Origin: Pseudomonadota bacterium
GTDB lineage: Bacteria > Pseudomonadota > Gammaproteobacteria > Burkholderiales > Casimicrobiaceae
NCBI GenBank assembly: GCA_009786085.1
Contig: WQTW01000007.1
Location: 1-34,840 of the forward strand
Length of the DNA stretch: 34,840 nt
Direction of reading: 5' to 3'
Below are positions 1 to 8,170 of the stretch, one piece after another. The position numbers and the translations under genes were made by a program. The notes below the pieces were generated by a model, which was not told the DNA's origin, ran no database searches, and worked only from the letters and a program-made list of their open reading frames with translations. Within the stretch, counting starts at the first letter, position 1, and each line of letters starts with the position of its first letter.

Positions 1-141
1 TTCTCTCACTGACTCTTTTTGAGAAAATGCCCTTGCAACAAGCACTTACTCTACCAAATACTTCAAAAAAACAAAAAAAGGACAGCAACCAATTGTTTCT
101 ACTCGACTTTTAACCGGACACTACTGGTCGAAGCCGAATTC

Positions 142-170
142 TCGAAATGAAAAATCCTGTGGCATATAGA
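142..170 (+). promoter_or_regulatory. Candidate promoter upstream of cas3
   Basis: A TCGAAA hexamer at 142-147 and a TATAGA hexamer at 165-170 are 17 bp apart, an acceptable sigma70-type match. Transcription would start near 177, about 60-90 bp before cas3. A second possible -10 (TACAAT, 183-188) has only a poor -35. Bases 1-239 hold no gene that I can support. This is inference from hexamer spacing alone. Confidence 0.3.
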
Positions 171-239
171 AGCTTTTTAGCCTACAATGGCTTCATCATG
201 CCGGAGCTGTTCTAACTACCGAAAGGCCGGGTCTGCAAT

Positions 240-2834
240 GTGGTGTGTATGTGTCCTTGGTGCGCAATGAAGAGCCGAGAGAGAGGAAAAGCGCCTCCCA
301 TCGCCCACATCCGTAAAACTGACAAAAGCCCGCAATCGTTAGCGGCTCATTTGCTTGCTGCTTCCAGTATTGCTGGAGACACGGCCGAAAAGGTCGACCT
401 GAAGCTCGCTGGGCAACTCATTGGATTAGCGCACGATTTTGGCAAATACAGCGAAGCGTTCCAGACGTACATTCAATCAGTGGAAGGCTTGCTTGATCCA
501 GACCAGGATGAAGAGTGGGTTGATGCTGATCATCTGAAGGGCAAAATCGATCATTCCAGTGCTGGTGCACAGTGGATATGGCAGGCACTCAGTCTTCCGA
601 ATGAACCCAAGACCAGCGAAGAAAAGGCTCGGCAGTTGACGGCACAGATGCTGGCGCTGGCAGTGGCCTCGCATCATGGCGGGCTGATCGACTGTGTAGC
701 TGCTGACATCCAGCAGGCAGGCCAAGACCGTTTCATGCGTCGTATCAAAAAGGACGATAAAAAAACACACTTGGCGGAAGTGCGCACGCGCCTGGACGAT
801 GATGTCCGACGGCTGTTGCAAGAGCTGCTGGATTCTGAGGAGTTGATTACATCGGTTCGTTTGCTGAGACAGCGCATAGTACAGACTGAAAAACAGCACC
901 AAGGCAATAAGGATATCCAGCAATTCAAACTTGGAATGACAGCACGTTTTCTACTGAGTTGTTTAGTTGAAGGGGATCATAGAAACAGCGGCGAATTCGA
1001 GCACCCGGAAACTACGCAGGTGCACAAAGAGAAAAAACCAGACTGGGCGGTATTGATCCATTTGCTGGAAGAAAAGCTCAAGAGTTTTACCAATGAACCG
1101 AACCCATTGGAGATTGATGCAATCCGAGCCGATATTTCCGCGCATTGTCTGGCTGCTGCAACGCGTGATCAGGGTATCTATACACTGACGGTGCCAACTG
1201 GTGGAGGCAAAACGTTGGCCAGCCTGCGTTTCGCACTGCATCATGCACAAAAACACCAGCTAGATCGCATCATTTATGTGATTCCTTTTACTTCGATCAT
1301 CGACCAAAACGCCAAAGAAGTGCGCGAGATTCTAGAGCCGGAGGGTACTGCACTGGGGAGCGTACTGTTGGAACACCATTCCAACTTGTTACCGGAAAAA
1401 TTTAATTGGCAGCACAAATTGTTGTCGGAAAACTGGAATGTACCCATTATTTACACCACCAGCGTGCAACTACTGGAAGCATTGTTCGGCGGAGGGACAC
1501 GCAATGCCCGCCGGATGCATGCATTGGCACGATCGGTACTGATTTTCGATGAGATACAAGCGTTACCACTCAGGTGCGCGCATCTGTTCGCCAATGCGCT
1601 GAATTTCCTGGCTGAACACGCAAAGAGCAGTGTCGTACTGTGCACGGCAACGCAACCTCTGCTGCATGAGATCGATCCTCAGCGAGGTGCAGTACGATTG
1701 GCTCCAAAACCTGAACTGATGCCGGATGTCGGCAAGCTGTTTGCTGATCTCAAACGTACCAACATCATCAACCATTGTCGGCCGGGCGGTTGGTTATATG
1801 AAGCTGCTGCCGAACTGACCATCGATACACAGCGTGAATTCCGCAGCACGCTTGTAATTGTCAATACGAAGCAGGCAGCACGTGAACTATTCATGCGTTG
1901 CTGTGACCGTACCGATGCTCCTGTATATCACTTGAGCACAGGCATGTGTCCAGCACATCGGCGTGACGTTCTGGAAAAAATCAAAATCAAGTTGGGCAAA
2001 CCTGGGCAACCGGGTAAGCCTGAGCCGGTAATCTGCATCAGCACTCAACTCATCGAAGCTGGCGTCAATGTCAGCTTCGGCTCGGTCATCCGTTCGCTGG
2101 CGGGGATGGATTCCATCGCACAGGCCGCTGGTCGTTGCAATCGCCATGGCGAACAAGCAACGCCAGCGCCAGTGTTTGTGATTAATCTAGTAGAGGAAAA
2201 AATAGATTTGCTGCGAGAAATTGTAGCCGGGCAAGAGGCGAGCAAACGGTTGTTCTGCGCGTTTTCCAAAGATCCGACAGCTTTTCAGAACGACGTTTTT
2301 GCTTATCAGGCCATGTGCCGCTATTTCAATTACTATTTTCATAGTCGCGAAAAATTCATGGGCTATCCAGTTCGCTTTGATCGAATGAGTTATGCAGAAA
2401 AGAATGCTGATGCGACGCTACTATCACTGTTGAGCGGCAACCATCAAGCTGTGAACGAGTACAAGAATAATCATTCGCAAGCGCCTATCTATCCGCTGCA
2501 TCAGTCATTCCATATGGTCACCAAAGCCTTTAAAGCGATAGATTCGCCAACACAAAGCATCGTTGTTCCCCATGGAGAGGCAGGGAAAAATATCATTGCC
2601 GATCTAAACAGCGAGCTGTACCCCAATCAGCTAAATAAGGTGTTACGCCAAGCACAGCAATTCAGCGTGAATTTGTTTGAGCATGATATTGAGAAATTGC
2701 ATGAAAAAAGAGCGCTATACCAAACACCACTTGGTGTATGGTGTCTCCGCTCAGAGCATTATTGGCCAGATATCGGCGTCAGTCATGAACCACGAGAACT
2801 GACCGAAGAAGAAAAAGGAGAGTTCTTTCAATGA
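240..2834 (+). CDS. cas3: CRISPR-associated helicase-nuclease Cas3, type I-C
   Basis: Cas3 is recruited by the target-bound Cascade complex, nicks the displaced DNA strand and degrades it while translocating. The N-terminal HD nuclease domain carries LAHDFGK around residues 63-69. The SF2 helicase follows: Walker A TGGGKT near 320-325, a DEIQ box at 437-440, a CTATQP motif III, and motif VI GRCNRHGE near 631-638. The length (864 codons from the longest frame) suits a fused HD-helicase Cas3. The start is unsettled. The open frame begins at a GTG at 240, but family members usually begin just before the IAHIR block (residue 21 here), which favours ATG 249 or ATG 267; none has a good ribosome site. 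The stop overlaps an ATG at 2831, just before cas5c, so the genes are co-transcribed. Family assignment is very secure. Confidence 0.97.
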   Translation: MVCMCPWCAMKSRERGKAPPIAHIRKTDKSPQSLAAHLLAASSIAGDTAEKVDLKLAGQLIGLAHDFGKYSEAFQTYIQSVEGLLDPDQDEEWVDADHLKGKIDHSSAGAQWIWQALSLPNEPKTSEEKARQLTAQMLALAVASHHGGLIDCVAADIQQAGQDRFMRRIKKDDKKTHLAEVRTRLDDDVRRLLQELLDSEELITSVRLLRQRIVQTEKQHQGNKDIQQFKLGMTARFLLSCLVEGDHRNSGEFEHPETTQVHKEKKPDWAVLIHLLEEKLKSFTNEPNPLEIDAIRADISAHCLAAATRDQGIYTLTVPTGGGKTLASLRFALHHAQKHQLDRIIYVIPFTSIIDQNAKEVREILEPEGTALGSVLLEHHSNLLPEKFNWQHKLLSENWNVPIIYTTSVQLLEALFGGGTRNARRMHALARSVLIFDEIQALPLRCAHLFANALNFLAEHAKSSVVLCTATQPLLHEIDPQRGAVRLAPKPELMPDVGKLFADLKRTNIINHCRPGGWLYEAAAELTIDTQREFRSTLVIVNTKQAARELFMRCCDRTDAPVYHLSTGMCPAHRRDVLEKIKIKLGKPGQPGKPEPVICISTQLIEAGVNVSFGSVIRSLAGMDSIAQAAGRCNRHGEQATPAPVFVINLVEEKIDLLREIVAGQEASKRLFCAFSKDPTAFQNDVFAYQAMCRYFNYYFHSREKFMGYPVRFDRMSYAEKNADATLLSLLSGNHQAVNEYKNNHSQAPIYPLHQSFHMVTKAFKAIDSPTQSIVVPHGEAGKNIIADLNSELYPNQLNKVLRQAQQFSVNLFEHDIEKLHEKRALYQTPLGVWCLRSEHYWPDIGVSHEPRELTEEEKGEFFQ

Positions 2835-2848
2835 AGAAAGGAGACGTT

Positions 2849-3622
2849 ATGCACGACACCCCGAAGAACACTTTAGAATTCAAAGTGTACGCCAAGTTTG
2901 CCCTGTTCACGGACCCTCTTACACGTATCGGCGGCGAAAAGTGCTCTTACCATCTACCGACCTACGAGGCGTTGAAGGGTATCGCAAAGTCGATTTACTG
3001 GAAGCCAACATTGATCTGGGTGATTGACGCCGTGCGTATCATAAAGCCGATTCGCACTCAGACTAAAGGGACGAAACCGCTTCAATTTCACGGCATTTAT
3101 CCTAGCGAGCGAAATCCGGAGAAAACGAAAGAAGAGCCTTTTAATACGCTCTCCATTTATACCTTCCTTACTGATGTCGAATATCAGGTGCGTGCCCATT
3201 TCATCTGGAACGAAGCCCGTCCCGAGTTGGCACATGATCGTATCGACGGAAAACACTTCGCTATTGCACAGCGCAGTCTAGAAAAAGGTGGCCGACAAGA
3301 CATTTTCCTCGGCACACGTGACTGCCAAGGCTACGTTGAGCCATGCGCCTTCGACAACGGCACAGGGCATTACGACAATGCCGGAGAATTGGCTTACGGC
3401 TTGATGTTTCACGGTTTCGACTACCCAGACGAAACAGGCGGCAGCGATCTTATCAGTCGTTTCTGGTATCCGACGTTACGTAACGGCTGCCTTGAGTTTC
3501 CTCAACCGGAAGCATGCAGCATTCGCAAAGTCGTGCGCCCGATGCAGGCAAAGACCTTTGCCCTCGGTAAAAATCTGCTGGACGTGGAGAACTCCTGCCA
3601 CCAATGGGAGGTAAAAGCATGA
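2849..3622 (+). CDS. cas5c: Cas5c (Cas5d), type I-C crRNA-processing Cascade subunit
   Basis: In type I-C there is no Cas6; Cas5c cuts the repeat RNA at the base of its hairpin and then caps the 5' handle in the complex. The 257-residue protein opens with the Cas5 RAMP fold (LEFKVYAKFALFTDP) and contains a Lys-His pair at 135-136, matching the Lys-His pair reported as catalytic in Bacillus halodurans Cas5d. I chose ATG 2849 because AAAGGAGA lies at 2837-2844. An earlier in-frame ATG at 2831 overlaps the cas3 stop and cannot be excluded. The gene ends in an ATGA overlap with cas8c. The 11-nt tag expected after cleavage of the array repeat here is TGGATTGAAAC. Confidence 0.96.
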   Translation: MHDTPKNTLEFKVYAKFALFTDPLTRIGGEKCSYHLPTYEALKGIAKSIYWKPTLIWVIDAVRIIKPIRTQTKGTKPLQFHGIYPSERNPEKTKEEPFNTLSIYTFLTDVEYQVRAHFIWNEARPELAHDRIDGKHFAIAQRSLEKGGRQDIFLGTRDCQGYVEPCAFDNGTGHYDNAGELAYGLMFHGFDYPDETGGSDLISRFWYPTLRNGCLEFPQPEACSIRKVVRPMQAKTFALGKNLLDVENSCHQWEVKA

Positions 3623-5604
3623 GTTGGGTACAGCGGCTTTATGAGACCTATAAGCAGTGCGCCGGGAGGGAAGCAGCAACATGCAACCTCTTATCCCCCG
3701 TCGCGCATACGACAGTAGAAGCTCATATAGAAATCGTCCTGGATGAAATGGGTAATTTTTCTAGGGCAAGAGTGCTTGGCAAAGCAGATTCAACGACGCT
3801 GATTCCATGTACAGAGGATTCTGCCGGGCGTTCCGGAAAAAAACCCGCGAACCATCCTCTCTGTGACAAACTACAGTATGTTGCAGGGGATTACGTAGCG
3901 CATGGAGGGGATGTAACAAGCGGATTTGTTAATACATCAAAAATCGTACCTGAAGAACCAGAGCCATTTCGAAAATATAAGGTTGATTTGAGCGCATGGC
4001 ACGAAAGCAGTTTGCACCCTGTATTGACTGCTATCCTAAAATACATAGACAAAAAACAGGTCGTTTCTGACCTTGTAAAGCAATGTATTTTGCCCACTGA
4101 CGGTAGCGGAAAGTTTGTTAAGGCAGCGAGTAAAGAGGAAAAAGAGAAGTGGCCAATTTGGAAGGCTATTAGCAACAATTCATTGCCAGAGGATGCTGTG
4201 GTTCGATGGCGTGTTGAAACTCCAGGAAAGAATGCCTCGGGCACATGGGAGGACATTTCACTTATTGAGTCGTGGATTCAATATTATCTACTGTCCCCTG
4301 CACGACAGGATATTTGCCTTGTAAATGGCAACCAAGTCCGTCTAGCCAGCATACATCCGGCCAAATTGCGTCACGGTGGTGACAAAGCCAAGTTGATTTC
4401 TTCTAATGATACCAGTGGCTATACCTTCCGTGGTCGATTTGAAGAAGCCGATCAAGCCTGTACCGTTGGTTTCGACATCACGCAAAAAGCCCATAACGCT
4501 TTGCGTTGGTTACTCTCCGATCAGAAGCGAACCTTTCGTAACGGCGAGCAAGCCATTGTCGCCTGGGAAACCGCTGGTCATGAGATTCCCGCCCTGTTAC
4601 GTAGCAGCGATGAAATCATCGACGGCGAAGATGAATTGCCGGAAGGTCCGGATGCCGATTGTCAAGATGCGGGGTTGTTTTTTGCTCAGCGGCTGAAGCG
4701 CAAAATTGCTGGCTACCAGAGCACTCTTGGCGATGCTTCCCGTATCATCGTCATGGTGCTTGATGCTGCAACGCCTGGTCGCATGGCCATTGCCTATTAC
4801 CGCGAACTGACTGGCAGCGAGTTTTTGACCCGTCTTGACGCCTGGCACACCAACTTTGCCTGGGCGCAGCGTTACAGCAAAGAACGCAACTTCGTTGGCG
4901 CGCCAGCCCCTCGTGATATTGCCGAAGCAGCATTTGGTCATAATGTGGTAGGGCAAGACAAAAGCCGCAAACTGCTCAAGGCTACTGTCGAGCGACTGTT
5001 ACCCTGCATCATTGATGGCGTATCGCTACCAAGCGATCTCTTGCAATGTACGTTCAACCGCGCTTGCCACCCACAATCGATGCCGAACTGGGAATGGCGC
5101 AAAGTTTTAGGCATCGCCTGTGCTCTTTACAAAGGTACACATCCAAAGGAGAACTATCAAATGAGTCTTGAAACCGAACGCATCACGCGCGACTACTTGT
5201 ACGGTCGACTGCTGGCAGTCGCCGACCGATTGGAAGGCTTGGCTCTGTACGTTGCCGGAGAAACGCGTGACACCAACGCTGCCAAATTGTTACCGCGTTT
5301 TGCCGTACATCCCTACAGCACTTGGTTGCAACTTGAGATCGCTCTGAATCCCTACCAATCACGCTTGCGTGCCAAACGCCCAAGTGTGTTAATTGAATTG
5401 GAAAAACTTATGCGGCACATCATGCATGATCTATTCGAAGGCGACGATTTTCGCAATGATAGCAAGCTCAGTGGTGAATTCCTGCTTGCCTATCATTGCC
5501 AGAATAAGGTGCTGTGGGATAGTTGGAAAAAAGAAGACGACGCTACCGGAAATGATTCAAGCGCCGAAACCGAAACAACATCATCAACCTTCAACAAACA
5601 GTGA
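3619..5604 (+). CDS. cas8c: Cas8c (Csd1), large subunit of type I-C Cascade
   Basis: Cas8c is the large Cascade subunit that reads the PAM and starts R-loop formation. The protein has 661 residues, near the usual Csd1 size, and opens with SWVQRLYETYKQC, a typical Csd1 start. ATG 3619 is chosen because GGGAGG sits 7 nt upstream (3606-3611) and the codon overlaps the cas5c stop as ATGA, which points to translational coupling. A helical C-terminal part (about the last 147 codons) is preceded by its own Shine-Dalgarno site and ATG and is listed separately as Cas11c. The stop lies inside the ribosome-binding region of cas7c, 13 nt before its start. Assignment rests on sequence resemblance and on the conserved cas3-cas5-cas8-cas7 order. 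Confidence 0.95.
   Translation: MSWVQRLYETYKQCAGREAATCNLLSPVAHTTVEAHIEIVLDEMGNFSRARVLGKADSTTLIPCTEDSAGRSGKKPANHPLCDKLQYVAGDYVAHGGDVTSGFVNTSKIVPEEPEPFRKYKVDLSAWHESSLHPVLTAILKYIDKKQVVSDLVKQCILPTDGSGKFVKAASKEEKEKWPIWKAISNNSLPEDAVVRWRVETPGKNASGTWEDISLIESWIQYYLLSPARQDICLVNGNQVRLASIHPAKLRHGGDKAKLISSNDTSGYTFRGRFEEADQACTVGFDITQKAHNALRWLLSDQKRTFRNGEQAIVAWETAGHEIPALLRSSDEIIDGEDELPEGPDADCQDAGLFFAQRLKRKIAGYQSTLGDASRIIVMVLDAATPGRMAIAYYRELTGSEFLTRLDAWHTNFAWAQRYSKERNFVGAPAPRDIAEAAFGHNVVGQDKSRKLLKATVERLLPCIIDGVSLPSDLLQCTFNRACHPQSMPNWEWRKVLGIACALYKGTHPKENYQMSLETERITRDYLYGRLLAVADRLEGLALYVAGETRDTNAAKLLPRFAVHPYSTWLQLEIALNPYQSRLRAKRPSVLIELEKLMRHIMHDLFEGDDFRNDSKLSGEFLLAYHCQNKVLWDSWKKEDDATGNDSSAETETTSSTFNKQ
5161..5604 (+). 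CDS. cas11c: Predicted Cas11c small subunit from an internal start in cas8c
   Basis: In type I-C systems the small subunit Cas11 is known to be made from an in-frame internal start within cas8c and to line the R-loop. Here AAAGGAG (5145-5151) stands 9 nt before an in-frame ATG at 5161, which is as good as any ribosome site in the operon. It would give a 147-residue protein sharing the cas8c stop. The product starts MSLETERITRDYLYGRLLAV and is rich in predicted helix, as expected for Cas11. Its tail (about the last 20 residues, rich in Ser, Thr and Glu) looks disordered. The ribosome site is seen directly; production of the protein is inferred from the family. Confidence 0.8.
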   Translation: MSLETERITRDYLYGRLLAVADRLEGLALYVAGETRDTNAAKLLPRFAVHPYSTWLQLEIALNPYQSRLRAKRPSVLIELEKLMRHIMHDLFEGDDFRNDSKLSGEFLLAYHCQNKVLWDSWKKEDDATGNDSSAETETTSSTFNKQ

Positions 5605-5617
5605 GAGGAGACCACCC

Positions 5618-6514
5618 ATGAGTACCCTACTGAGCAAAAAAATTGACTTTGCCGTCATTCTGCGCGTTACCAACGCTAACCCAAACGGTGATCCTCTCAA
5701 CGGCAATCGCCCTCGTGCTGGTTACGACGGCATCGGCGAAATTACTGATGTCTGCCTGAAACGTAAACTGCGTGACCGTTTGCAGGAAATGGGCGAAGCC
5801 ATTTTCGTTCAATCCGATGATCGCAAGAACGACGACGCAAAAAGCCTGCAATCCCGTGCCAGCGCCAAACTGGGTGACAAACTTGGCTCTTCTGATGGAA
5901 CCCGCCGTATTGCCTGTGATACTTGGTTCGACGTTCGTGCATTCGGGCAACTCTTCGCTTACAAAAATCCGAAAAAGAAAACGGGTAAAAAAGCGGAAGG
6001 AGAAGAAAGCAGCGAAGGTGATAGCGGTATCTCTATCGCCATTCGTGGTCCGGTGACTATACAGTCGGCCTTCAGTCTTCAGTCTGTTGAAATCACCAGC
6101 ACTCAGATTACCAAGAGCGTCAGTGGCGAAGACCCCAAAGAAGGCAAAAGCCGCGCTTCTGACACTATGGGCATGAAACACCGCGTTGATCAGGGTGTCT
6201 ATGTTTTCTACGGCAGCATGAATCCGCAATTGGCAGAGCGCACCGGCTTCAGCGATGCTGACGCCGAAAAAATCAAGGCTGCCCTGCCACGTTTGTTCGA
6301 GAACGACGCATCGTCAGCCCGCCCTGAAGGCAGCATAGAGGTATTGAAGGTTGTCTGGTGGCAACACAATAGTAAGGCTGGCCAGTACTCTTCCGCAAAA
6401 GTGCACAGAACACTACGGGACAAATTAGAGAACAGCGAAGATGGCAGTTTTAAAGAAGATGATCTGGAAAACGCTCTGCTTGGCTTAAAACCTGAATTCA
6501 TTTCTGGTTTTTGA
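5618..6514 (+). CDS. cas7c: Cas7c (Csd2), type I-C Cascade backbone subunit
   Basis: Cas7c polymerises along the crRNA spacer and forms the backbone of the surveillance complex. ATG 5618 is preceded by GAGAGGAG at 5603-5610, a strong site, and gives 298 residues, the usual Csd2 size. The N-terminus contains the diagnostic FAVILRVTNANPNGDPLNGN block, and NRPR and TDVCLKRKLRD follow, as in other Csd2 proteins. The open frame runs further upstream (to 5393) inside cas8c, but that part is out of frame with cas8c and is a shadow. A stable hairpin follows the stop, so this may be the last gene of the interference transcript. Confidence 0.96.
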   Translation: MSTLLSKKIDFAVILRVTNANPNGDPLNGNRPRAGYDGIGEITDVCLKRKLRDRLQEMGEAIFVQSDDRKNDDAKSLQSRASAKLGDKLGSSDGTRRIACDTWFDVRAFGQLFAYKNPKKKTGKKAEGEESSEGDSGISIAIRGPVTIQSAFSLQSVEITSTQITKSVSGEDPKEGKSRASDTMGMKHRVDQGVYVFYGSMNPQLAERTGFSDADAEKIKAALPRLFENDASSARPEGSIEVLKVVWWQHNSKAGQYSSAKVHRTLRDKLENSEDGSFKEDDLENALLGLKPEFISGF

Positions 6515-6521
6515 AGGCTAT

Positions 6522-6588
6522 GCAGGTCATGGCGGAGAGAGTAGTCACATTCTACTCTCCGCCATCCAGCATACTCTTTACTACCTGC
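6522..6588 (+). terminator. Nested hairpin between cas7c and dinD (attenuator or processing site)
   Basis: An inverted repeat at 6529-6544 and 6552-6565 (arms GGCGGAGAGAGTAG and CTACTCTCCGCC, with a 2-nt bulge and 7-nt loop) lies 14 nt after the cas7c stop. A second pair, GCAGGT (6522-6527) and ACCTGC (6583-6588), encloses it. There is no run of T after the stem, so it is not a textbook intrinsic terminator. It could stabilise the upstream mRNA, act as an attenuator, or be a processing site separating interference genes from dinD and the adaptation genes. Confidence 0.5.
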
Positions 6589-6641
6589 ACCATGATGTTT
6601 GCTGATTCACATTGGATAAAAGAACAAGGAGAAGCCTTGCC

Positions 6642-7493
6642 ATGACCGAAAAAAGCATTGCCAAGCAACATCACACCACCTTTGAGAGCATTCGGCATCT
6701 GGACACGGAGAGCAACGAATTCTGGTTGGCGCGTGAACTCGCCCGAGTGCTGGATTATTCTCAGTACCGCCACTTCTTGCCGGTACTGGAGCGCGCGCGC
6801 GAAGCCTGCCGCAACAGCGGGCAACGGGTGGAAGACCATATTGAGGACATCCTCACAATGGTCAACATCGGCTCTGGCGCACAGCGTGAAGTGGAGGACA
6901 TGCGTCTTTCCCGCTATGCCTGCTACCTCATCGTGCAGAATGGCGATCCTGCCAAGCCGGTCATCGCCAACGGTCAGACCTACTTTGCCATTCAAACTCG
7001 TCGGCAGGAACTGACTGACAATAACAAGTTTGCACAGCTCTCCGAAGACGAAAAACGTCTTGCCATCCGCAGTGAACTGGCTGCTCACAACAAGCAGCTT
7101 GCTGCCACAGCCAAGGATGCCGGAGTAGAGACCACGCTGGATTACGCCATTTTCCAGGATCACGGCTACAAGGGGTTGTACGGCGGCTTGGGCGCGAAGG
7201 ATATTCATGCCTGCAAAGGCTTGAAGAAGAGTCAGAAAATCCTCGACCACATGGGCAGCACAGAATTGGCAGCCAACCTGTTTCGCGCCACGCAGACCGA
7301 AGAAAAATTGCGCCGCGACAGCGTGCGCGGTAAGGTAGAGGCCAACCAGACGCATTTCGATGTGGGCCGCAAGGTACGGCAAACCATCAAGGAACTGGGA
7401 GGAGCCATGCCCGAAAACCTGCCTGTGCCAGATGCCAGCATCCAGCAGCTTGAATCAATCAGAAAGAAGCAACTCAAGAAAAAAACGGATTGA
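6642..7493 (+). CDS. dinD: DNA-damage-inducible protein D (DinD)
   Basis: The 283-residue product closely resembles E. coli DinD, a LexA-regulated protein reported to inhibit RecA strand exchange and disassemble RecA filaments. Recognisable blocks are LDYSQYRHFLPVLERAREAC near the start, SRYACYLIVQNGDPAKPVIA, YFAIQTRRQEL, LDHMGSTELAANLFRATQTE and FDVGRKVRQTIKELGG. The length matches the family (E. coli about 274), so it appears intact. ATG 6642 follows AAGGAG at 6626-6631. The gene sits in the cas orientation, 127 nt after cas7c and 51 nt before cas4, a position not part of the standard type I-C operon. I see no LexA box (CTGT-N8-ACAG) in the gap. Being co-transcribed with cas4-cas1-cas2 is inferred from spacing. 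Confidence 0.93.
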   Translation: MTEKSIAKQHHTTFESIRHLDTESNEFWLARELARVLDYSQYRHFLPVLERAREACRNSGQRVEDHIEDILTMVNIGSGAQREVEDMRLSRYACYLIVQNGDPAKPVIANGQTYFAIQTRRQELTDNNKFAQLSEDEKRLAIRSELAAHNKQLAATAKDAGVETTLDYAIFQDHGYKGLYGGLGAKDIHACKGLKKSQKILDHMGSTELAANLFRATQTEEKLRRDSVRGKVEANQTHFDVGRKVRQTIKELGGAMPENLPVPDASIQQLESIRKKQLKKKTD

Positions 7494-7544
7494 GTAAACC
7501 ATGCCGTACTCCAGTACTATGCCGTTACGAAGGATGATTCGATA

Positions 7545-8168
7545 ATGAATGAATCGCCCATTCCCCTCTCCGCTCTTCAGCATTACCTCTATTGTCCGCG
7601 CCAATGCGCGTTGATCCATATCGAACGCATGTGGAGCGAAAATCGCTTCACCGCCGAAGGCCGCCTGTTGCATGACAACGCCAACCAGCCGATGGTGGAA
7701 AAACGCAAGGGCGTGCGGACTGTCACCGCAATGCCGCTGGAAAACGAAGCACTGGGCATTGTCGGTGTGGCCGATGTCGTCGAGTTTCATGCCACGGAGC
7801 AGGGCGAACAGCCATATCCCGTCGAATACAAGCGTGGCAAAGCAAAAACACACCGCGCCGACGAAGTGCAGCTTTGTGCGCAGGCATTGTGCCTGGAAGA
7901 AATGTTGGGCAAGCCTTGTCCAGAAGGTGCGCTCTATTACGGAAAAACGCGGCGGCGGCAAGTCGTGTTCTTTGACGATGTGCTCTGTGCATTGACTCGC
8001 CAAGTCATTGCCGACTCGCGCGCTTTGATTGACAGCGGCAAAACACCTCCTGCCCAATATGAAGCCAAACGCTGCGATGCCTGCTCCCTCATTGACGACT
8101 GCCAACCGAAGCTGCTGACGCATGGACGCAACGTCAATGCGTGGCTGCAAAAAGCTCTCAAGGAATAA
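7545..8168 (+). CDS. cas4: Cas4, RecB-like nuclease of spacer acquisition
   Basis: Cas4 works with Cas1-Cas2 to trim prespacers and fix PAM choice and orientation. The protein has 207 residues. Iron-sulfur ligands are visible: Cys17/Cys21 in YLYCPRQCAL at the N-terminus and Cys177, Cys180 and Cys186 near the C-terminus (CDACSLIDDC). Between them lie the RecB nuclease motifs: GVADVVEF, the E-x-K of PVEYKRGK, and the Q-helix DEVQLCAQALCLEE. ATG 7545 follows GAAGGA at 7529-7534. The stop is 2 nt before the cas1 start, consistent with co-expression. Nothing looks degraded. Confidence 0.96.
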   Translation: MNESPIPLSALQHYLYCPRQCALIHIERMWSENRFTAEGRLLHDNANQPMVEKRKGVRTVTAMPLENEALGIVGVADVVEFHATEQGEQPYPVEYKRGKAKTHRADEVQLCAQALCLEEMLGKPCPEGALYYGKTRRRQVVFFDDVLCALTRQVIADSRALIDSGKTPPAQYEAKRCDACSLIDDCQPKLLTHGRNVNAWLQKALKE

Positions 8169-8170
8169 AC

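Noticed and set aside
6565..6641. LexA box before dinD
   Set aside because: I looked for CTGT-N8-ACAG and found none; SOS control from this gap is unsupported.
5627..7382. Long antisense frames opposite cas7c and dinD (200 and 276 codons)
   Set aside because: Shadows of confidently identified genes; no motifs or ribosome sites.
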